DNA of 64,000 nucleotides. Origin: Chrysemys picta bellii (Eukaryota > Chordata > Testudines > Emydidae). The notes under the pieces are model-generated. The model had not been told where the DNA came from. It searched no databases and saw nothing but the letters and a program-made list of their open reading frames with translations. A program made the translations under genes and the position numbers. The stretch covers positions 34,211,549-34,275,548 of the forward strand of contig NC_088804.1 of assembly GCF_011386835.1 (NCBI RefSeq), given 5' to 3'. Positions 1-13,151 of this stretch are shown here, piece after piece; within the stretch, counting starts at the first letter, position 1, and every line of letters starts with the position of its first letter.

Positions 1-2336
1 CTTCCCTTTCCTCCACTCCATTTTATGCACATCATCATAATTGTATGCCATCCAACAACTCAATATAATTGATAGTCTCTGATTGAGAAGATCCCAGAAC
101 TGGAATGATTGTTAATGTTGCACGTCAGGGTAAAACAGCAATGGCAGTTATCTGGGAAAAGCCTGGATAAACACGCCAGCACTATGACCATTTCTAACCA
201 GCTCCAAGAGACCTTCACTTTCACGGGTACTAAATTTTCTCAAAAAGCAGAGTATCATATTCTGCTATAGTGGAATGGCTGCTGCCATGACCAACAGTTT
301 CAAATGGTTTTCATACTTTGTTTCATGCAGACTGATAAAATTAAAGATGACTCCAAGCCAAAGAATTTAGATCTCATATCAAACCCACAGCCTCATCCCA
401 AAGATGAGAGGTGCTTGGAACCAGGGGGTTGTTCCGGCTTACAACAGGCAGAAGGGGTAACCACAAAAAGCAAGATCCAGGACTTTGATTTGGGCCCAAA
501 CACCAGTTAACATTTTTTTCTCCACAATAAAAGTTTAAGTAGCCATGGGTTAGTTCTGTCTTTCCTGGCTGACTATTGGCTCAGTTTTAAGGTGCCATGC
601 ACACCAAGGAACCACATACAAATGTTGAACCATTACCATCATCAGAAGCAGAAAGAGCACCATTGATTCATTTTAGGGAGCAATCTGTAGTCTCTTGAAC
701 CGTTATCCTTATAGAAACATTAATATAATAAAAGAAAAATCTGTATATCACCATCCTCAAAATATCCGTTTTTAATACAGTATTGTATTGGTTATTTGTA
801 TTCAAGGAACACTTGGCATTTATACATAGTACTTTACTTACTTCAAATCACAAACATTAACTAATGGATGCAACATCATGCTCAGTTTGTGTGGTAGTTT
901 TTGTGAAGTGTGAAAACTGCAGATGAAGATAAGATTCAAACTCTTTTCTACTAGTGAGCCAAGGCTGGATTTGAACTCCAGTCTCTAAATGGCAATGGCC
1001 AGTGCATTTAGCCTAACAAACAGTGAAAGAATATTAAATAGTAAAGCTGGCTAACAAGGAGCCACCATCCCATAAGATGAAAGTGTGTCTTGTCTACATT
1101 ATATGAAGCTGTCTCCTACACAGAGTTGACTCTCAGAGACACATTACCAGTAGAAATAATTTTCTATTTCAGCTTTGGGTTTTTTAATTCCGCATATTAA
1201 AAGGAAAAGATCTATTAAGATTTAAAAATGTCAAAATACACTCATGTCGCTAATGCCAGTCTCCTTGAGAGACAGAAAGCAAGCATTGTGGCTCAAAACA
1301 GCCAACTCAACACTGACAATCAGAGAGGCTAAAATAATATAGGAGCAATAAGAAATGTGCTTTGAACTGTCAGCCCCTTCGCTTTGTTAACTTCACTTAG
1401 AATCTTATTTACAAATAGAGAAATATGTCCTGTTTCTTGACATTCCTAAAAAAAGCAGAAGTACCAACACTAATGAGTTGTGAAAAATATTATACCAGGG
1501 TGATCCTAGGTCAGTAGGGGATCTAGTATCCTGCCCCTATCCCTGCAAGTTCCTTTCCTCCCAGCAATTTACCATTAAGGAAGACAAGTGTAATTCCCAT
1601 ATGTCCTCCAGACTCCTATCAGCTGCAATCCTGGTTCACTGGAAAGTGATTGACAGCCAATACACAGGATTATGGGGCACATCTAAGACCAAGGGGCTGC
1701 CGGAACTGAGTTCCATCTGCAGCACCATTCTGCTAGCAGAGACCTGAACACCAGGATCGGTGTTTCAGGTTCCCTTGTTGCTACTACTCTAGCCTTTATG
1801 CCATCTATTCTTGGTCCTTCTGAAAAACAAAACCCACAGACCTTTCTGCAGCATGGCTGTGTATCAGAAGAAGGGTGAAGAGCTGATTGGAGGTTTTCCA
1901 GGATAAAATAGTTCAAGACTTTTACCTGATTTAAAAAAAAAAGTCATCTCAGTAAAATCTAGTCACTTTGATCAATATGATGGCAAATGGTAACATACTG
2001 TAAACTTCCAGGGGCCATATACTGTACCTTTCTATTTCATTTTATTAAACACACATCCCAGGCCAATTGTGGAAAAACCTGTAACTCCACTTGGAATTAC
2101 CTTGTTTCTGTTTAGGTTTTTTGTGTCTGTTCATTTTAAACTAGAATCAAGACCCTTATCACCCCCCAGGTCATAACCCTTCTCTATTGCACAGCAAGTA
2201 GTAAATGCCAGCATGCTGATTTAACATGCTTATCTGGAGAGTATGTGATTATAGCCACTTTAAAATTAGCGCAGCTTGGGTATAAAATACTTTATGATGG
2301 GTATATTACCAGTGATACTAGAATTCAAAAGCAAAT
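1..2336. other. Intergenic DNA beyond the CMC2 3' end, no gene recognised
   Basis: AT-rich sequence with only short, unconvincing open frames of about 70 codons. I see no splice-bounded conserved peptide, RNA gene or complete transposon here. Confidence 0.6.
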
Positions 2337-3115
2337 TCATAGCTTCCAAGGCCAGAAGGGACCATTGTGAACATCTAATCTCACCTCCTGTATAACATAG
2401 GCTCATAGAACTTCCCCAAAATACTCCTAGGGCAGGGGTCGGCAACGTTTGGCACGCGGCTTGCTTTCCGCCGCCCCCATTGGCCCGGGACAGCGAACCG
2501 CAGCGAGTGGGGGCCGCGATCAGCCGAACCTGCCGCGTCAGCAGGTAAATAAACTGGCCTGGCCTGCCAGGGTGCTTACTCTGGCGAGCTGCGTGCCAAA
2601 CGTTGCCGACCCCTGTCCTAGGGCATATCTTTTAGAAAAAAATCCAATCTCAATTTAAAAATTGTCAGTGATGAAGAATCCTTGGTAAATTGTTCCAGTG
2701 GTTAATTACCCTCACTATTAAAAATTTGTGCCTTATTTCCAGTCTGAATTTGTCTAGCCTCAACTTCCCAGCCATTGGATTGTGTTATACCTCACTCTGC
2801 TAGACTGAAGAGTCCATTATTAAATATTTGTTCCTCATGTGGATACTCATACACTGTAATTGTCACTCCTTAACCTTCTCTTTGTTAAACTAAATAGATT
2901 GAGCCCCTTGAGTCTATCACTGTCAGGCATGTTTTCTAATCCTTTAATCATTCTCATGGCTCTCCTCTGCACCCTCTCCAATTTATCAACATCCTTGAAT
3001 CGTGGACATCAGAACTGGACACAATATTCCTGCAGTGGTCGCACAAGTGCAAAATAGAGAAGTAAAATAACTGTCTACTCCTATTGGAGATTCCCATTTA
3101 TGCATCCAGTATTTA
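2337..3115 (-). mobile_element. CR1-type LINE, 3'-terminal fragment, minus orientation
   Basis: The left edge reads 'attcatag' followed by 'ggccagaagggaccattgtg', the antisense of a typical CR1 3' end. The stretch 2850-3060 ('ctcatggctctcctctgcac', 'agaactggacacaatattcc') is antisense to the distal CR1 region seen throughout sauropsid genomes. No intact ORF2 remains. A hAT MITE interrupts the copy at 2433-2615. Confidence 0.75.
2433..2615. mobile_element. GC-rich hAT MITE, deletion derivative, nested in CR1
   Basis: Starts CAGGGGTCGGCAACGTTTGG and ends with the matching inverted terminus CCAAACGTTGCCGACCCCTG. It is flanked by a perfect 8-bp duplication TCCTAGGG (2425-2432 and 2616-2623), the hallmark of hAT insertion. 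At 183 bp it is a shortened version of the palindromes at 43438-43772 and 60278-60604, having lost most of one arm. Confidence 0.9.
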
Positions 3116-3120
3116 TGAAA

Positions 3121-6100
3121 TACAGTAAAATATTCTATGAGCTTCAGCTGCAAGTGATGAAAAAAGTTATAATATCGAACGGGACTTTGGATAGTTTTTC
3201 AATTCATAGCGCTAGGTTATATCACCAACCAAGAACACAATCTGAGGGGGTTTGAAAGTCTGAGATGTGCTGTATTTAAAACCAGATACAATTATTTTTG
3301 CAATAGACATTAGACTACAGTTTTATCCCAAATATAAAATCATAGATAAAAACAGGTGCAATGCAGATGAACTATAGAATGACCTTGTATGTCTGGATGA
3401 GCCTTACAACTAGCGCAACAAGTTCAAGCACCCTGTTAAAATACTCTTGAAAATATTGCAATCAGATAGGAGCTCCTGTATTCTGTACATATAAGGACTA
3501 TTTCCAAAATACCCTTATATAGTCCTATGATGCCAGTTCATTTAAAAAAACATTTTTTTAATAAATAAATCAGAAGTTAGGTCTTCTATCCTTGCCAAAC
3601 AGAAAGGAAAGGAGCATTTATAAAGTTAGGGTTGTTTATCAACAGTTATATTATTTGCATGGTGGTAGCACTTAGTGGCGCTAAGCCATGTATCTCAGCG
3701 CCATTGTGCTAAGTGCTGTAAAACAACACAGTTGCGGGACAAGAGCTGAGGATGACAAAGTTCAACTAAAGTTACTTATTCTACTGGTGTTACTTGGAGT
3801 GTCAAGTAGAATAAAAAGACAAGGAGGTAGAAAATAAAGCAGGATTATGTGAATGGGCTTGGGCATTATTAATCTCAACCAAGAACTTTATTTAACAAAC
3901 AACACAATAAAAAACGCAGAATGCTTCAAGACACAGACAAATTTTAAAAATACACACTTTCAAATTACAAAGGAATACATGAGGGGGCAGCATCTATATT
4001 TAAATATTCAAGCATCACCGCTGAAAGGGATTCACCTGTGTTACCAACAGTGGTTAGAATGTACAAGCTTGATTTTCAACCTTTTTAAAACCTCACCCCA
4101 GCCTAAAAATAGGGAAAGGTTTCAGGCCCCCCAATCTAGCCATCAAAAGAAAGAGGGTGGGTGTGACACCCTTAGACCTAATTGTGACTCCTGAGTTGCG
4201 AGTCCATCATGATCAGTGCTTAGTACAACAGGACCCTAGGCCTGAGGCCTCCAGGCAGAACCGAGATATAAATTTTAGGTGGCTCAAAAGAAAAGCTGCT
4301 CCTGGCCTCTCCATCCCCCACAACTTCTCTTTGTGCTGAGGGGGCTGTGTGTCTCCTGAGTAGTTCATACCCCCTAAAGTGCCATTCTGGCTGGGGCCTG
4401 GGAACCCCATGAGGGCTTCTTCCCCCCAGCTCCTAGAGCAACTGCCAAGATTTCCACAAGTGATTTTGCGTGCCTGGTTTGTATGAAAAGGGCTGTACTT
4501 GCGGGGGTGTGGGAGAGGGGTATTGAGCCCTTGCTTTAACAACAGGCCCCTTGGGGGGGGGGTGTCACATTGGGACTCCAAAACTGAGGCATCATAACTC
4601 ACTCATCACTGCTGAAGGCCTTGGCCACTTGCTCTAGGTTCACTGGGGCTGGAGCAGTCACCTCCCCCTCCCCAGTTATTCTGGGTTGCTGCCTTCCCAA
4701 CCAATTCATCCACCCCCAACCTCATTTTCCCCTTGCAGCGCCCTGACCTACGCTGGGAGTCAGGAGGAGATGGGGTGCTCCTGCATTGTCTGGATAGGCT
4801 ACAGACTGTGGCTGCTGCTGGGCTCAAGGAGCTGCCCTCGCCCCCTTGGAGCCCGGGCTAGGTTACTGCTCTGGCTCCAGTCTGGCCTCACCTCTCCCAC
4901 TTGCTGGTCCACAGCTGCTGTGGCCAGCTGGGCCATACAATGTACTAGGGACCATGAAGCGACGCTGTTGTGCAGCTCTCCAGCACAGCTGCAGCCACAC
5001 AGAACACAGGGGCTGGGCAGGGTAGGACAGGAGCAGCCAGCCCAGCAGGGCAGAGAAGTGAATGATCAAAATTAATCTCATTTGTTATGGCCCAGACTAG
5101 ATTTTGACTGTTTCAATAGGTTTCCGTAGTTACAACTCTTGAGATGGGGGGTGAGTAATACTGTCCAAGGAGGGCAGTTCGGCATTTGCTTTCAAGTAGA
5201 AGGCCCTTAGTTCAGGCTGTGGTCAGTTATGCCCAAATAATGCCCCACCGTTAGGGACTGTTGGTTAAATAGTTATTAGACAGCAGGCTGTAGGGTTTTC
5301 TGAGTCCAAAACTTTATTTTTTTAATAGCCCTAGCACTGAACAAACAAGCCTCAGGTGAATGCAGTAGCAGGGGAAGTGCATGTAACTTCCAATTTGTGT
5401 CAGGATACCTAATGTTCCAATTCACTAAGTAGCAATGCTTCAGCAGTGATAAAAAGGTCCAGCAAAAGACTCATGGCACCACTGAAAAGCACTGTAAGGA
5501 AAGAAGGTACATTGCTGTGGCTGAGTAGTCAGTATGCTAGAAATGTTATTTCTAGTGCAGTATATAACAGTTCCCCTGCTTTATCTTCCTTCATAGCCCA
5601 TCACAGATATTGCTGTCAATTACCTCAGACACTAGCTGGAAGCACATGTAATAAAATAAGATTATATACCTACCTTAGGTGATCAGTCACTGTGACACTA
5701 AATGTTTTTAGTAAGTCGTGTCAATCAAAGCCTGTCTACAGATATATGTAAGGCAACTGGTTTAGACAGAAGCTGTTTTGTTTCTAAACAAAACTATTTT
5801 TGACATTTAAATGGCACACGCAAGTGCAATCCACACGACTGAAAGAGCTAAATTTTAAAGTCTAAAAATCCAGCATGTTGCAGTTTAATAGATATGACTT
5901 GTCTTTTGCATACCTATTTCTCTGGAAGGATAATCTTTTCAGTTCCAAAGCATATTTCTAGCAGATTTCATTATAACAATAAAACAGTACAACAGCATGG
6001 TGGCAAAGCCTCCATCACCATATTAAAATTCTAAATCAGATGTGGTGCTCTTCCTTGCAGTCTTTAAAACAAAGAGATGAACATCTGAAGTGACAGAGAG

Positions 6101-8600
6101 AATCATTTGCAAGTGGCAACGTACTAGTTGTGTTTGGAAAGTATTCCAATTACCATCTAAGGATTGCGTTTCAAAACACCAATTTGAAAGAAAATAACTG
6201 TATAATGAAAACAGAAGAGCATTGTTGATCAAAATGTGGAAAATAACCGTATCAAGATGGCTCTGAAGAAGTAATTAGTTCTGCGTTTTGCATATTTAAT
6301 CAAAATCAACAAAATGATCTTGCCCCAGGTTGTCACGGGTGAAGGTCAAGCCTAGTTTTCATCATGTTTTTATACAAATGCAATAGTGTCTTCATGGCAA
6401 ATAGATGGCTCATAATTTCAGGGATTAAAGGCAAACAGTTAAACTACCAATTTCACACAACCAAAAGAGCACTTCTGATCTTTCAGCATATTAGGCATAT
6501 TAGTGTTATGTTGGGAACTAGACTGTTTTTTGTGAAGCGCGAGGGGGGGGGGGGGCGGGCAAATTTTATTCTGTTTCATAAACAGGAAATATTTCATAGT
6601 ATTAATGCTTTGTTAGTGACTGTAATACATCAGCCCCTATGAGGGACGCCTAGCTTCTCACAGTGTGAGCCAAAAAGCAAATCGTCAGATTATAGGTGCT
6701 TAAGTACTGTACTGGGGATGAATTTTGTGAAGCCATCAGCGTGATCTTTTCTAGGTAATGAATCCTCCAAAAGATCCTTCTGCACAGTTACACCTTTGAA
6801 ATGTAGCATGTTTTTATCTAGTGATTTAAAAACAAAAACAAAACAAAAAACCCACACCATCCTGCTGGTTAGAGCCACGGCTCTCTCTCAGGCTTTGAAG
6901 CTCTAGAAGTATTGTCGACTTTTTCAAAGAATAATTTTAAACCAAGTGCAGTTTTCAGCCTAAATTTAGCAAAAAGTATTTCTTCAACCAATTATAATTT
7001 TGAGTCACAGCAACATGAATGGCTTTTGGGGGGGGGGGTGAGTTTACAGACCCTTTCAGGTGTTAGCTTAACAATCCATTTGCCACACAAGAGGTTCAGT
7101 TGGGCAACATTCTCTGCACTGTCCATTGAATACCTGATCGTGGTAACCTCCATGGAAGTGAGGCAATAGTTCAGTCTCCACGAACAGTCACACTTTTCTA
7201 TATATTCAGTGGCTAGTAGCCTTTTTTTGCCTATCTCTACTGGGAACTCGACAGAGCAAAGAGCTATCTGATAATTTACTCTTAGCACCCTGAGTAGGAT
7301 TTGAAATGCAACTTGCAGGTGAAATGCTCCATATTAGTTACAAATAATCAGCAATTCTAATGAGAAAAACTTCCAGAAATAATTGGTATGCATCTTATTT
7401 CCAGTGGATATCAATACAATTAAGTGCACAATTTAGATTTACAATTCTGAAATCCATTAACTGTCCAGACAGATAACACTTGTATTTAAATGAAGTGGGT
7501 TAAGTTTTTTCTTTAAATGAAGAGGAACACGTAGAGTCAGTCAGATTTTGCTATCCCATTTTCTCCCTCAATACTATCTATTCTATGTATTTCACACTAT
7601 TTTGAACGAACACTGAATTTCATACTAGTCTACATCATATGTACTGGCAAATGTCCTTTTAAAATGCAGAGATGCCAGCGTTAAATAACACTAGACTATT
7701 GAAGGCATTTCATTAATGTGGCGCGGAGTTTTATCAGTTTATAAATAACACATCAGAAATACTTACATTACAGAGATTTACAATTATAATATGCATAATT
7801 TCTAACTTTCCAGCTGCATATTTTAGCATTTTTTCATATTTCTTTCATCATTCCTAGGGTGTGCACCAAATAATGCTGAATATTTTATGTACATCTTTTT
7901 CTCAAGAATGTCACCTGATTTTCATGAAGTCTGGCTCAGAATCAATGGGCCTAAAAATTCATGTCCAACTGTGCACCATGTCTGTGTGCGCTGTTACCAT
8001 GATTGCCTGGAGAAAGAGGACATTGGTTGGATTTCAGGCACACTTAAGAGTGTAAGAAATTAAACCAAAAGCATTTGTAGGATTTATAAATTTTATTTAC
8101 ACATGGGCCAAAGCTTCTAGGGCCCCATACAGCAGGACCCATGGATTGGTATGCAACCTTTATCCGCTACAAACAGCCTACCAGCATGCAGTCACACCCT
8201 GTGTGTCTGTGTATAGCTGCAGCCTGCTAGCCACACATTGGTCACACTGTGGTTTCCCCCAGCCTTAGTCACCACTTGCACACCCAACACATTCCCAGTC
8301 CCGGATTTCCCCAAAAACGTGTGTTCTGCACTGTCCACCCCTCTCCTGGGCAGTCCAGATATATTAGGTCCATTGCCCCTCTAAGGGGATCAATATACAA
8401 CAGTTTGCTACCCCAAATGGAGTTATCTACACACAGTTCACAACACTGGATTAGTTCTGATTAAAGAATAAAACAATTGAACTACAAGAAGATCATTTTT
8501 TCTCCTGACTTTCTCAAGCTGGCTTGTTTTTTAAAAGGGAGAGAAAAAGAACTTGAGACATACACTGTAAATGAATAACATTAAAAAGAAGATGAAACCT
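3121..8600. other. Intergenic DNA with old repeat remnants
   Basis: No gene recognised. At 3668-3780 there is a degraded repeat with the phrase 'cgccattgtgctaagtgctg', which recurs in related form at 43178-43330 and 22715-22850. The stretch 4130-5090 is GC-richer and gives overlapping frames of about 130 codons on both strands without recognisable domains. Poly-G runs occur near 4553, 6543 and 7028. Confidence 0.5.
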
Positions 8601-8622
8601 CAGGTTAAGATTTTGTAGCCAA

Positions 8623-8966
8623 TTTATTTTACTTAAAGGTCCCAGCTTATAGCTTATCTTGTTTTAGGAGTCCAACAACAGAACATGCTTATTATTTTTA
8701 TTTAACCCTGTTTTCCTCTCAAATGTAAGTATTGTTTGCACTATGGCAACTCTAGAAAAATCAGTTATAGTCCACTAAATCTCTCGCCAAACAATTAAAG
8801 TATCTTGTCAGCAATAAGTGTAAACTTCAGCAATTTTTAGTACAAACATTAGCAGTTGAGGAAATAGCATTTTATATCCAAGTGTATAGAAGTCAAAACA
8901 AGATATGTTCCTTTAGCTTTCAGCCAAATGTCCATATGATGTATAGCTGTCCAGCTGCAACATAGC
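8623..8966 (-). other. CMC2: CMC2 3' untranslated region, approximate
   Basis: Downstream of the TGA on the minus strand. Antisense 'tttatt' at 8697-8702 and 8623-8628 reads AATAAA on the coding strand, giving two candidate polyadenylation signals about 265 and 340 bases after the stop. A further one lies at 8092-8097. Which is used cannot be told from sequence, so the left edge is approximate. Confidence 0.4.
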
Positions 8967-9053
8967 TCAGCTCTCAGAGTGTTTTGAAGCATTAATGAGC
9001 CTCTGACGCATCTCTTCAGCATGTGCCTGGCTCTTGGCTCGGTTTTCTTGGTA
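8967..9053 (-). CDS. CMC2: CMC2 terminal coding exon (residues 52-79)
   Basis: On the minus strand a 'cttgtcttccag' acceptor is followed by 28 codons and TGA at 8967-8969. The peptide begins YQENRAKSQAHAEEMRQRL and ends KHSES. It corresponds to the charged, lysine/arginine-rich C-terminal tail after the twin-CX9C hairpin and aligns with vertebrate CMC2 tails (YVENR...). The exon enters in phase 0, matching the donor of the 17.65-kb exon. A hAT element lies in the intron only about 110 bp upstream. Confidence 0.93.
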   Translation of the reverse strand, partial: YQENRAKSQAHAEEMRQRLINASKHSES

Positions 9054-9383
9054 CTGGAAGACAAGGAAATAAATGAATAATAGATAAATTATGTCACTGA
9101 ATTTAAAATGCAGCAGAGGTTTATCACTTGGGAAGAAAACAAGTGTTTTTGCTCGACAAATTATTAGGGTTGTCAAGCGATTAAAAAAATTAATTGAGCG
9201 ATTAATCGCACCGTTAAACAATAATAGAATACCATTTATTTAAATATTTTTGGGTGTTTTCTACATTTTCAAATATATTTATTTCAATTACAACACATAA
9301 TACAAAGTGTAAAGTGCTCACTTTATATTTATTTTTGATTGCAAGTATTTGCACTGTAAAAAAAAGGAATAGTATTTTTCAAT

Positions 9384-10048
9384 TCACCTAATAAAGTACT
9401 GTAGTGCAATCTCTTTATCATGAACAATTATGTACAAAAAACTGCATTTGAAAATAAAACAATGTAAAACAATGTACAGTTTTAGAGCCTGCAAGTCCAC
9501 TCCGACCAACTTCTTGTTCAGCCAATTGCTCAAACAAGTTGCAGCAGATAATGTTGCCCACTTCTTGTTTACAATGTCACCTGCAAGTGAGAACAGGCTT
9601 TCGCATGGCACTGTCGTAGCCAGCGTCGCAAGATATTTACATGCCAGATGCGGTAAAGATTCATATGTCCCTTCATGCTTCAACCACCATTCCAGGTGGG
9701 GGCCTTCGTCCATGCTGATGACAGGTTCTGCTCAATAACAATCCAAAGCAGTGCGGACCGACGCATGTTCATTTCATTATCTGAGTCAGATGCCACCAGC
9801 TGAAGGTTGATTTTCTTTTTTGGTGGTTCGGGTTCTGTAGTTTCTGCATCGCAGTGTTGCTCTTTTAAAACTTCTGAAAGCATGCTCCACACCTTGTCCC
9901 TTTCAGATTTTGGAAGGCACTTCAGATTCTTAAATCTTGAGGTGAGTGCTGTAGCTATCTTTAGAAATCTCACATTGGTATCTTCTTTGCATTTTGTCAA
10001 ATCTGCAGGGAATGTTCTTAAAATGAACAACATGTGCTGGGTCACCAT
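9384..10048 (-). pseudogene. hAT transposase C-terminal remnant (left copy)
   Basis: Two overlapping minus-strand frames (9680-10048 and 9384-9713) together cover the transposase tail. The first holds CLPKSERDKVWSMLSEVLKE and a PKKK linker. The second holds EWWLKHEGTYESLPHLACKYL and the ESLFSLAGDIVNKK dimerisation motif. The frame shift between them and the missing N-terminal two thirds make it a pseudogene. Confidence 0.8.
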
Positions 10049-10179
10049 CCAAGACTGCTATAACATGAAATATATGACAGAACGCAGGTAAAACAGAGCA
10101 AGGGAATATACTATTCTCCCGCAAGGAATTCAGTCACATATTTAATTAACACATTTTTTTTTTAACAAACGTCATCAAC

Positions 10180-10398
10180 ATGGAAGCATGTCCTCTGGAA
10201 TGGTGGCTGAAGCATGAAGGGGCATACGAATGTTTAGCATATCTGGTACATAAATACCTTGCAATGCCACTACAAAACTGCCATATAAAATGCCTGTTCT
10301 CACTTTCCAGTGACATTGTAAATAAGAAGAGGGAAGCTTTATCTCCAGTAAATGTAAACAAACTTGTCTGTCTTAGCGTTTGGCTGAACAAGAAGTAG
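10180..10398 (+). pseudogene. hAT transposase C-terminal remnant (right, inverted copy)
   Basis: A 72-codon plus-strand frame with EWWLKHEGAYECLAYLVHKYL, CLFSLSSDIVNKKREALS and LSVWLNKK, homologous to the minus-strand copy at 9384-9713. It has diverged: SLSSD replaces SLAGD, and an NVNKLVCL segment is kept that the left copy has lost. The two halves therefore look like different source copies or an old duplication. Confidence 0.75.
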
Positions 10399-12049
10399 GA
10401 CAGTGGACTTGTAGGCCCTGAAGTTTTACGTCATTTTGTTTTTTTAGTGCAGTTATGGAACAAAAAAAAAATCTACATTTGCAAGCTGCACTTTCACAAC
10501 AAAAATTGCACTACAGTACTTGTATAAGTTGAATTGAAAAATACTATTTCTTTTGTTTATCATTTTTAGAGTGCAAATATTTGTAATAAAAATACACTTT
10601 AATTTCAATTACAACACAGAATACAATATATATGAAAATGTAGAAAACTTCCAAAATATTAAAACTGCGATTGTGATTATTTTTCATCGCGATCAATTTG
10701 GTTTAGTTCATTGCGCGAGTTAACTGCGATTAATCGAAAGCCCTACAAATTATGCTTGCATTGACAACATTATTTTCATTATTTCATGTTTGACTCAGTT
10801 TACTTTAAAATTAACAAAGGGTCTGTTTCATAACAAAGAGCATTTTTCTCAGTCTGAAACGAGTACAAAAAATGAATAACAATTCTAGTAAGAGTACAGC
10901 ATACATACAGCAAGAGTACAGCAAGGAGGAAACTTATCTACCAAGCCATCTCGCGGATGAGAAATATAGCTATCTTTGAATCACAAAGATACTTAAAGAG
11001 GTGCACCTGTGTAGAATGTAAGCACCATGCCAAGGCGCTGCTCCAGACAATTCCTCCCTAATGATAAGATGTAGATGCAGAAAGTAGAGGAGCCATCCTG
11101 GACATGAAGTTGTCCTCTTTGTAACTTAAGTATCTGCGATGCACACATATCTACATTTCTAAGCTAAAAAGATAAGACAGCTTTATGCTCCTGCTGGTAT
11201 AGTTTGTCAGACAGATGATGGTTATCAATTAGGCTCAGAAGGATTAGATTTGTAATGGTAACTGTCAGAAAACATCGATTTCACTACACACACGGGTTGA
11301 CGAAAAAAATATTTTCATTGATAACTGAAATTTACAGATAGGCAAGGTAACAAAAATACTGTTGGAGCACTTAGTCTGATTTTAAAATATTTATTTTGTA
11401 TATCTGGACATGTGATGATGGCAATTTGTGTTTTGTGGTAAAGCTTTAACTTGTTGAATCTCAAAGTATATTGTCATTAAATATTTACTGTCTGATCCCA
11501 CCCTCAATTTCCTGCAACTGTGAAAATTTAAGTCGAATAGAAAAAAATGCTTAAAACAAACATCGCTATTATCTGCCAAAATTATAAAAAACAATCTAAT
11601 TCTGCCTAGCCTAGTTATAACGTTCCTTTAGAAGCCCAATGGCTGAGGAACACATTCCCTCACAGCATTCTGGACATTAACAGGAGCCAGCCTGCTAGGA
11701 CACGCCATATTAACAGAACCTCCCCACAATGACATCTAAAGCCTTGTTTTCAGCTTAAAGGGTCCAATGATCATGATCAGATGCCTGACAATGTCCCATT
11801 TCAAAAATTCATCTCTCAAGTGTTACTGTTGATCTCAGCTGAGCCAGAAACAAATTGGAATAACCCCATGAAGTTCATGCAGTCTGGAACAAATGCACAA
11901 GAGATCTGGCCATCTTCAGTGTCTGGTGACCACAACAGACAGTCTTGGTGACCAACATCAGAACTGGCAAGAGCTCAATAAGTTCAGGTAGGAACTTGTA
12001 GCCTACATAATTCAATTCGCAAGTTCATTTTATTCCAGGACATTCATTC

Positions 12050-12170
12050 ACATTTAAATAAATTCCAGACATATCTGATGATATGGCACAAGTAAGACCA
12101 CACCTAGAACACTGTGTACTTTTCTGGGTACCCCAGCGCACAAAGATTTGATACATTTCAGGAAAGAACA
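12050..12170 (+). mobile_element. CR1-like LINE fragment, plus orientation
   Basis: The phrase 'cacctagaacactgtgtact' with 'tttctgggtacccc' corresponds to the CR1 ORF2 3' region (PHLEYCVQFW type). It is badly degraded and its ends are uncertain. Further possible traces extend to about 12.5 kb. Confidence 0.45.
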
Positions 12171-12870
12171 ACAATAAAATCAAAAGACTGGGGGGTTGGG
12201 ACAGGAGTGGCGAGGCATCAGATATAATTTCTTCATAAATCAAAACAGCATGATTTGGCATAATTACAAAACCCAAAGTGATAGTTCTCTGAATATCTGA
12301 AAAGTATGAAGACCAAAAAGGGGGAAATTGATTAGAATGACTAAAGGAGCATAGTGGAAAGAAAGTGAACAAAGGAAACTTTCCCTTATTCAGCCCATAC
12401 TTTCCTAACAGGTCCTCAAAGGTCTCAATAGAGAAAGACTCAACTGTGCAATAGTCTGCCAAAGAAGTGATGAAAACCCTTTAACTTGAGGAATTTCATA
12501 CTAGACTAGACAATGTACTTACAAGTATACTTTTGGGGACAATCTTTAGCATTAACAGGAGTCTGGACAACTTGAGTTAGGTCTTTTCCATCACTGTTTT
12601 CTACAATTGGGCCCAAACTATTTTTATTTCCGTGTTAAATTTTGAAAAATGCAGTCTGTGTTAAGCAATTGCCTGCATCTGCAATGCTTTTCTAACTTTC
12701 AAAGAGCAACATATTGTTCACTGCTACAACAGCTTCCATACAGCTGTAAGTCTAAATATTGCCAGTTTAGTGATATACATTTTAAAAGCAGATCCACAGG
12801 GGGTTACTGACTACCAATACGTAACTAGAAAGTGCTTATAGTCAAATGTTTTGTATATTTCTTAAACTCA

Positions 12871-13151
12871 GCCCTGGTCTACACTAGACAATTAGGTCGT
12901 TCTAGCAACATTGATCAGGGCTGTGGAAAATCCACACCTTCCCAAACAGTATAGTTAAGCTGACCTAAGTCCCTGTGTAGACGCACTAGGTCAACAGAGG
13001 AATTCTTCCAATTGTCCTAGCTACCGCTCTTGGGGAGGTGGATGTCCTACGCCAACGGGAGAATCCTTCCTGTTGGCATAGGTAGTGTCTGCATTGATGC
13101 GCTACAGCACCACAGCTGTGCCGCTGTAGTGTTTTAAATGTAGACAAGCCC
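12871..13151. mobile_element. PIF/Harbinger-like MITE
   Basis: Starts GCCCTGGTCTACACTAGACA and ends TGTAGACAAGCCC, flanked by a 3-bp duplication TCA (12868-12870 and 13152-13154). It is 281 bp with no coding capacity. It shares terminal GTCTACAC with a dozen other elements in the window, and its interior (GAGGTGG, GGCATAGG) resembles the copy at 39460-39736. The superfamily is inferred from the 3-bp duplications. Confidence 0.75.

Larger units (their letters stand above)
9165..10745. mobile_element. hAT element with two inverted 3' ends, transposase broken
   Basis: Bounded by TAGGG...CCCTA and a perfect 8-bp duplication CAAATTAT (9157-9164 and 10746-10753). The left part, on the minus strand, encodes the end of a hAT transposase: a charged linker (PEPPKKK), then HLEWWLKHEG, KYLATLATTVPCESLFSLAG and DIVNKKWATLS, which resemble the C-terminal hAT dimerisation region. 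The right part (about 10170-10745, plus strand) encodes the same region again: PLEWWLKHEGAYECLAYL, FSLSSDIVNKKREALS. Both outer ends are therefore 3' ends of the same transposon in inverted orientation, with about 400 bp of unique minus-strand transposase between them. No N-terminal BED finger or complete catalytic core is present, so it is non-autonomous. Confidence 0.88.

Noticed and set aside
4213..5075. Overlapping frames of about 130 codons on both strands, possible small gene
   Set aside because: GC-rich composition explains the openness. The frames overlap antisense to each other, and no domain, signal or splice sites stood out.
8100..8470. Possible LTR-like sequence ('aaggggatcaatatacaaca')
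   Set aside because: No paired LTR, primer-binding site or coding remnant in the window; not enough to call.
12025..12462. 145-codon minus frame
   Set aside because: Overlaps a degraded CR1-like fragment in the other orientation; no conserved motif seen.
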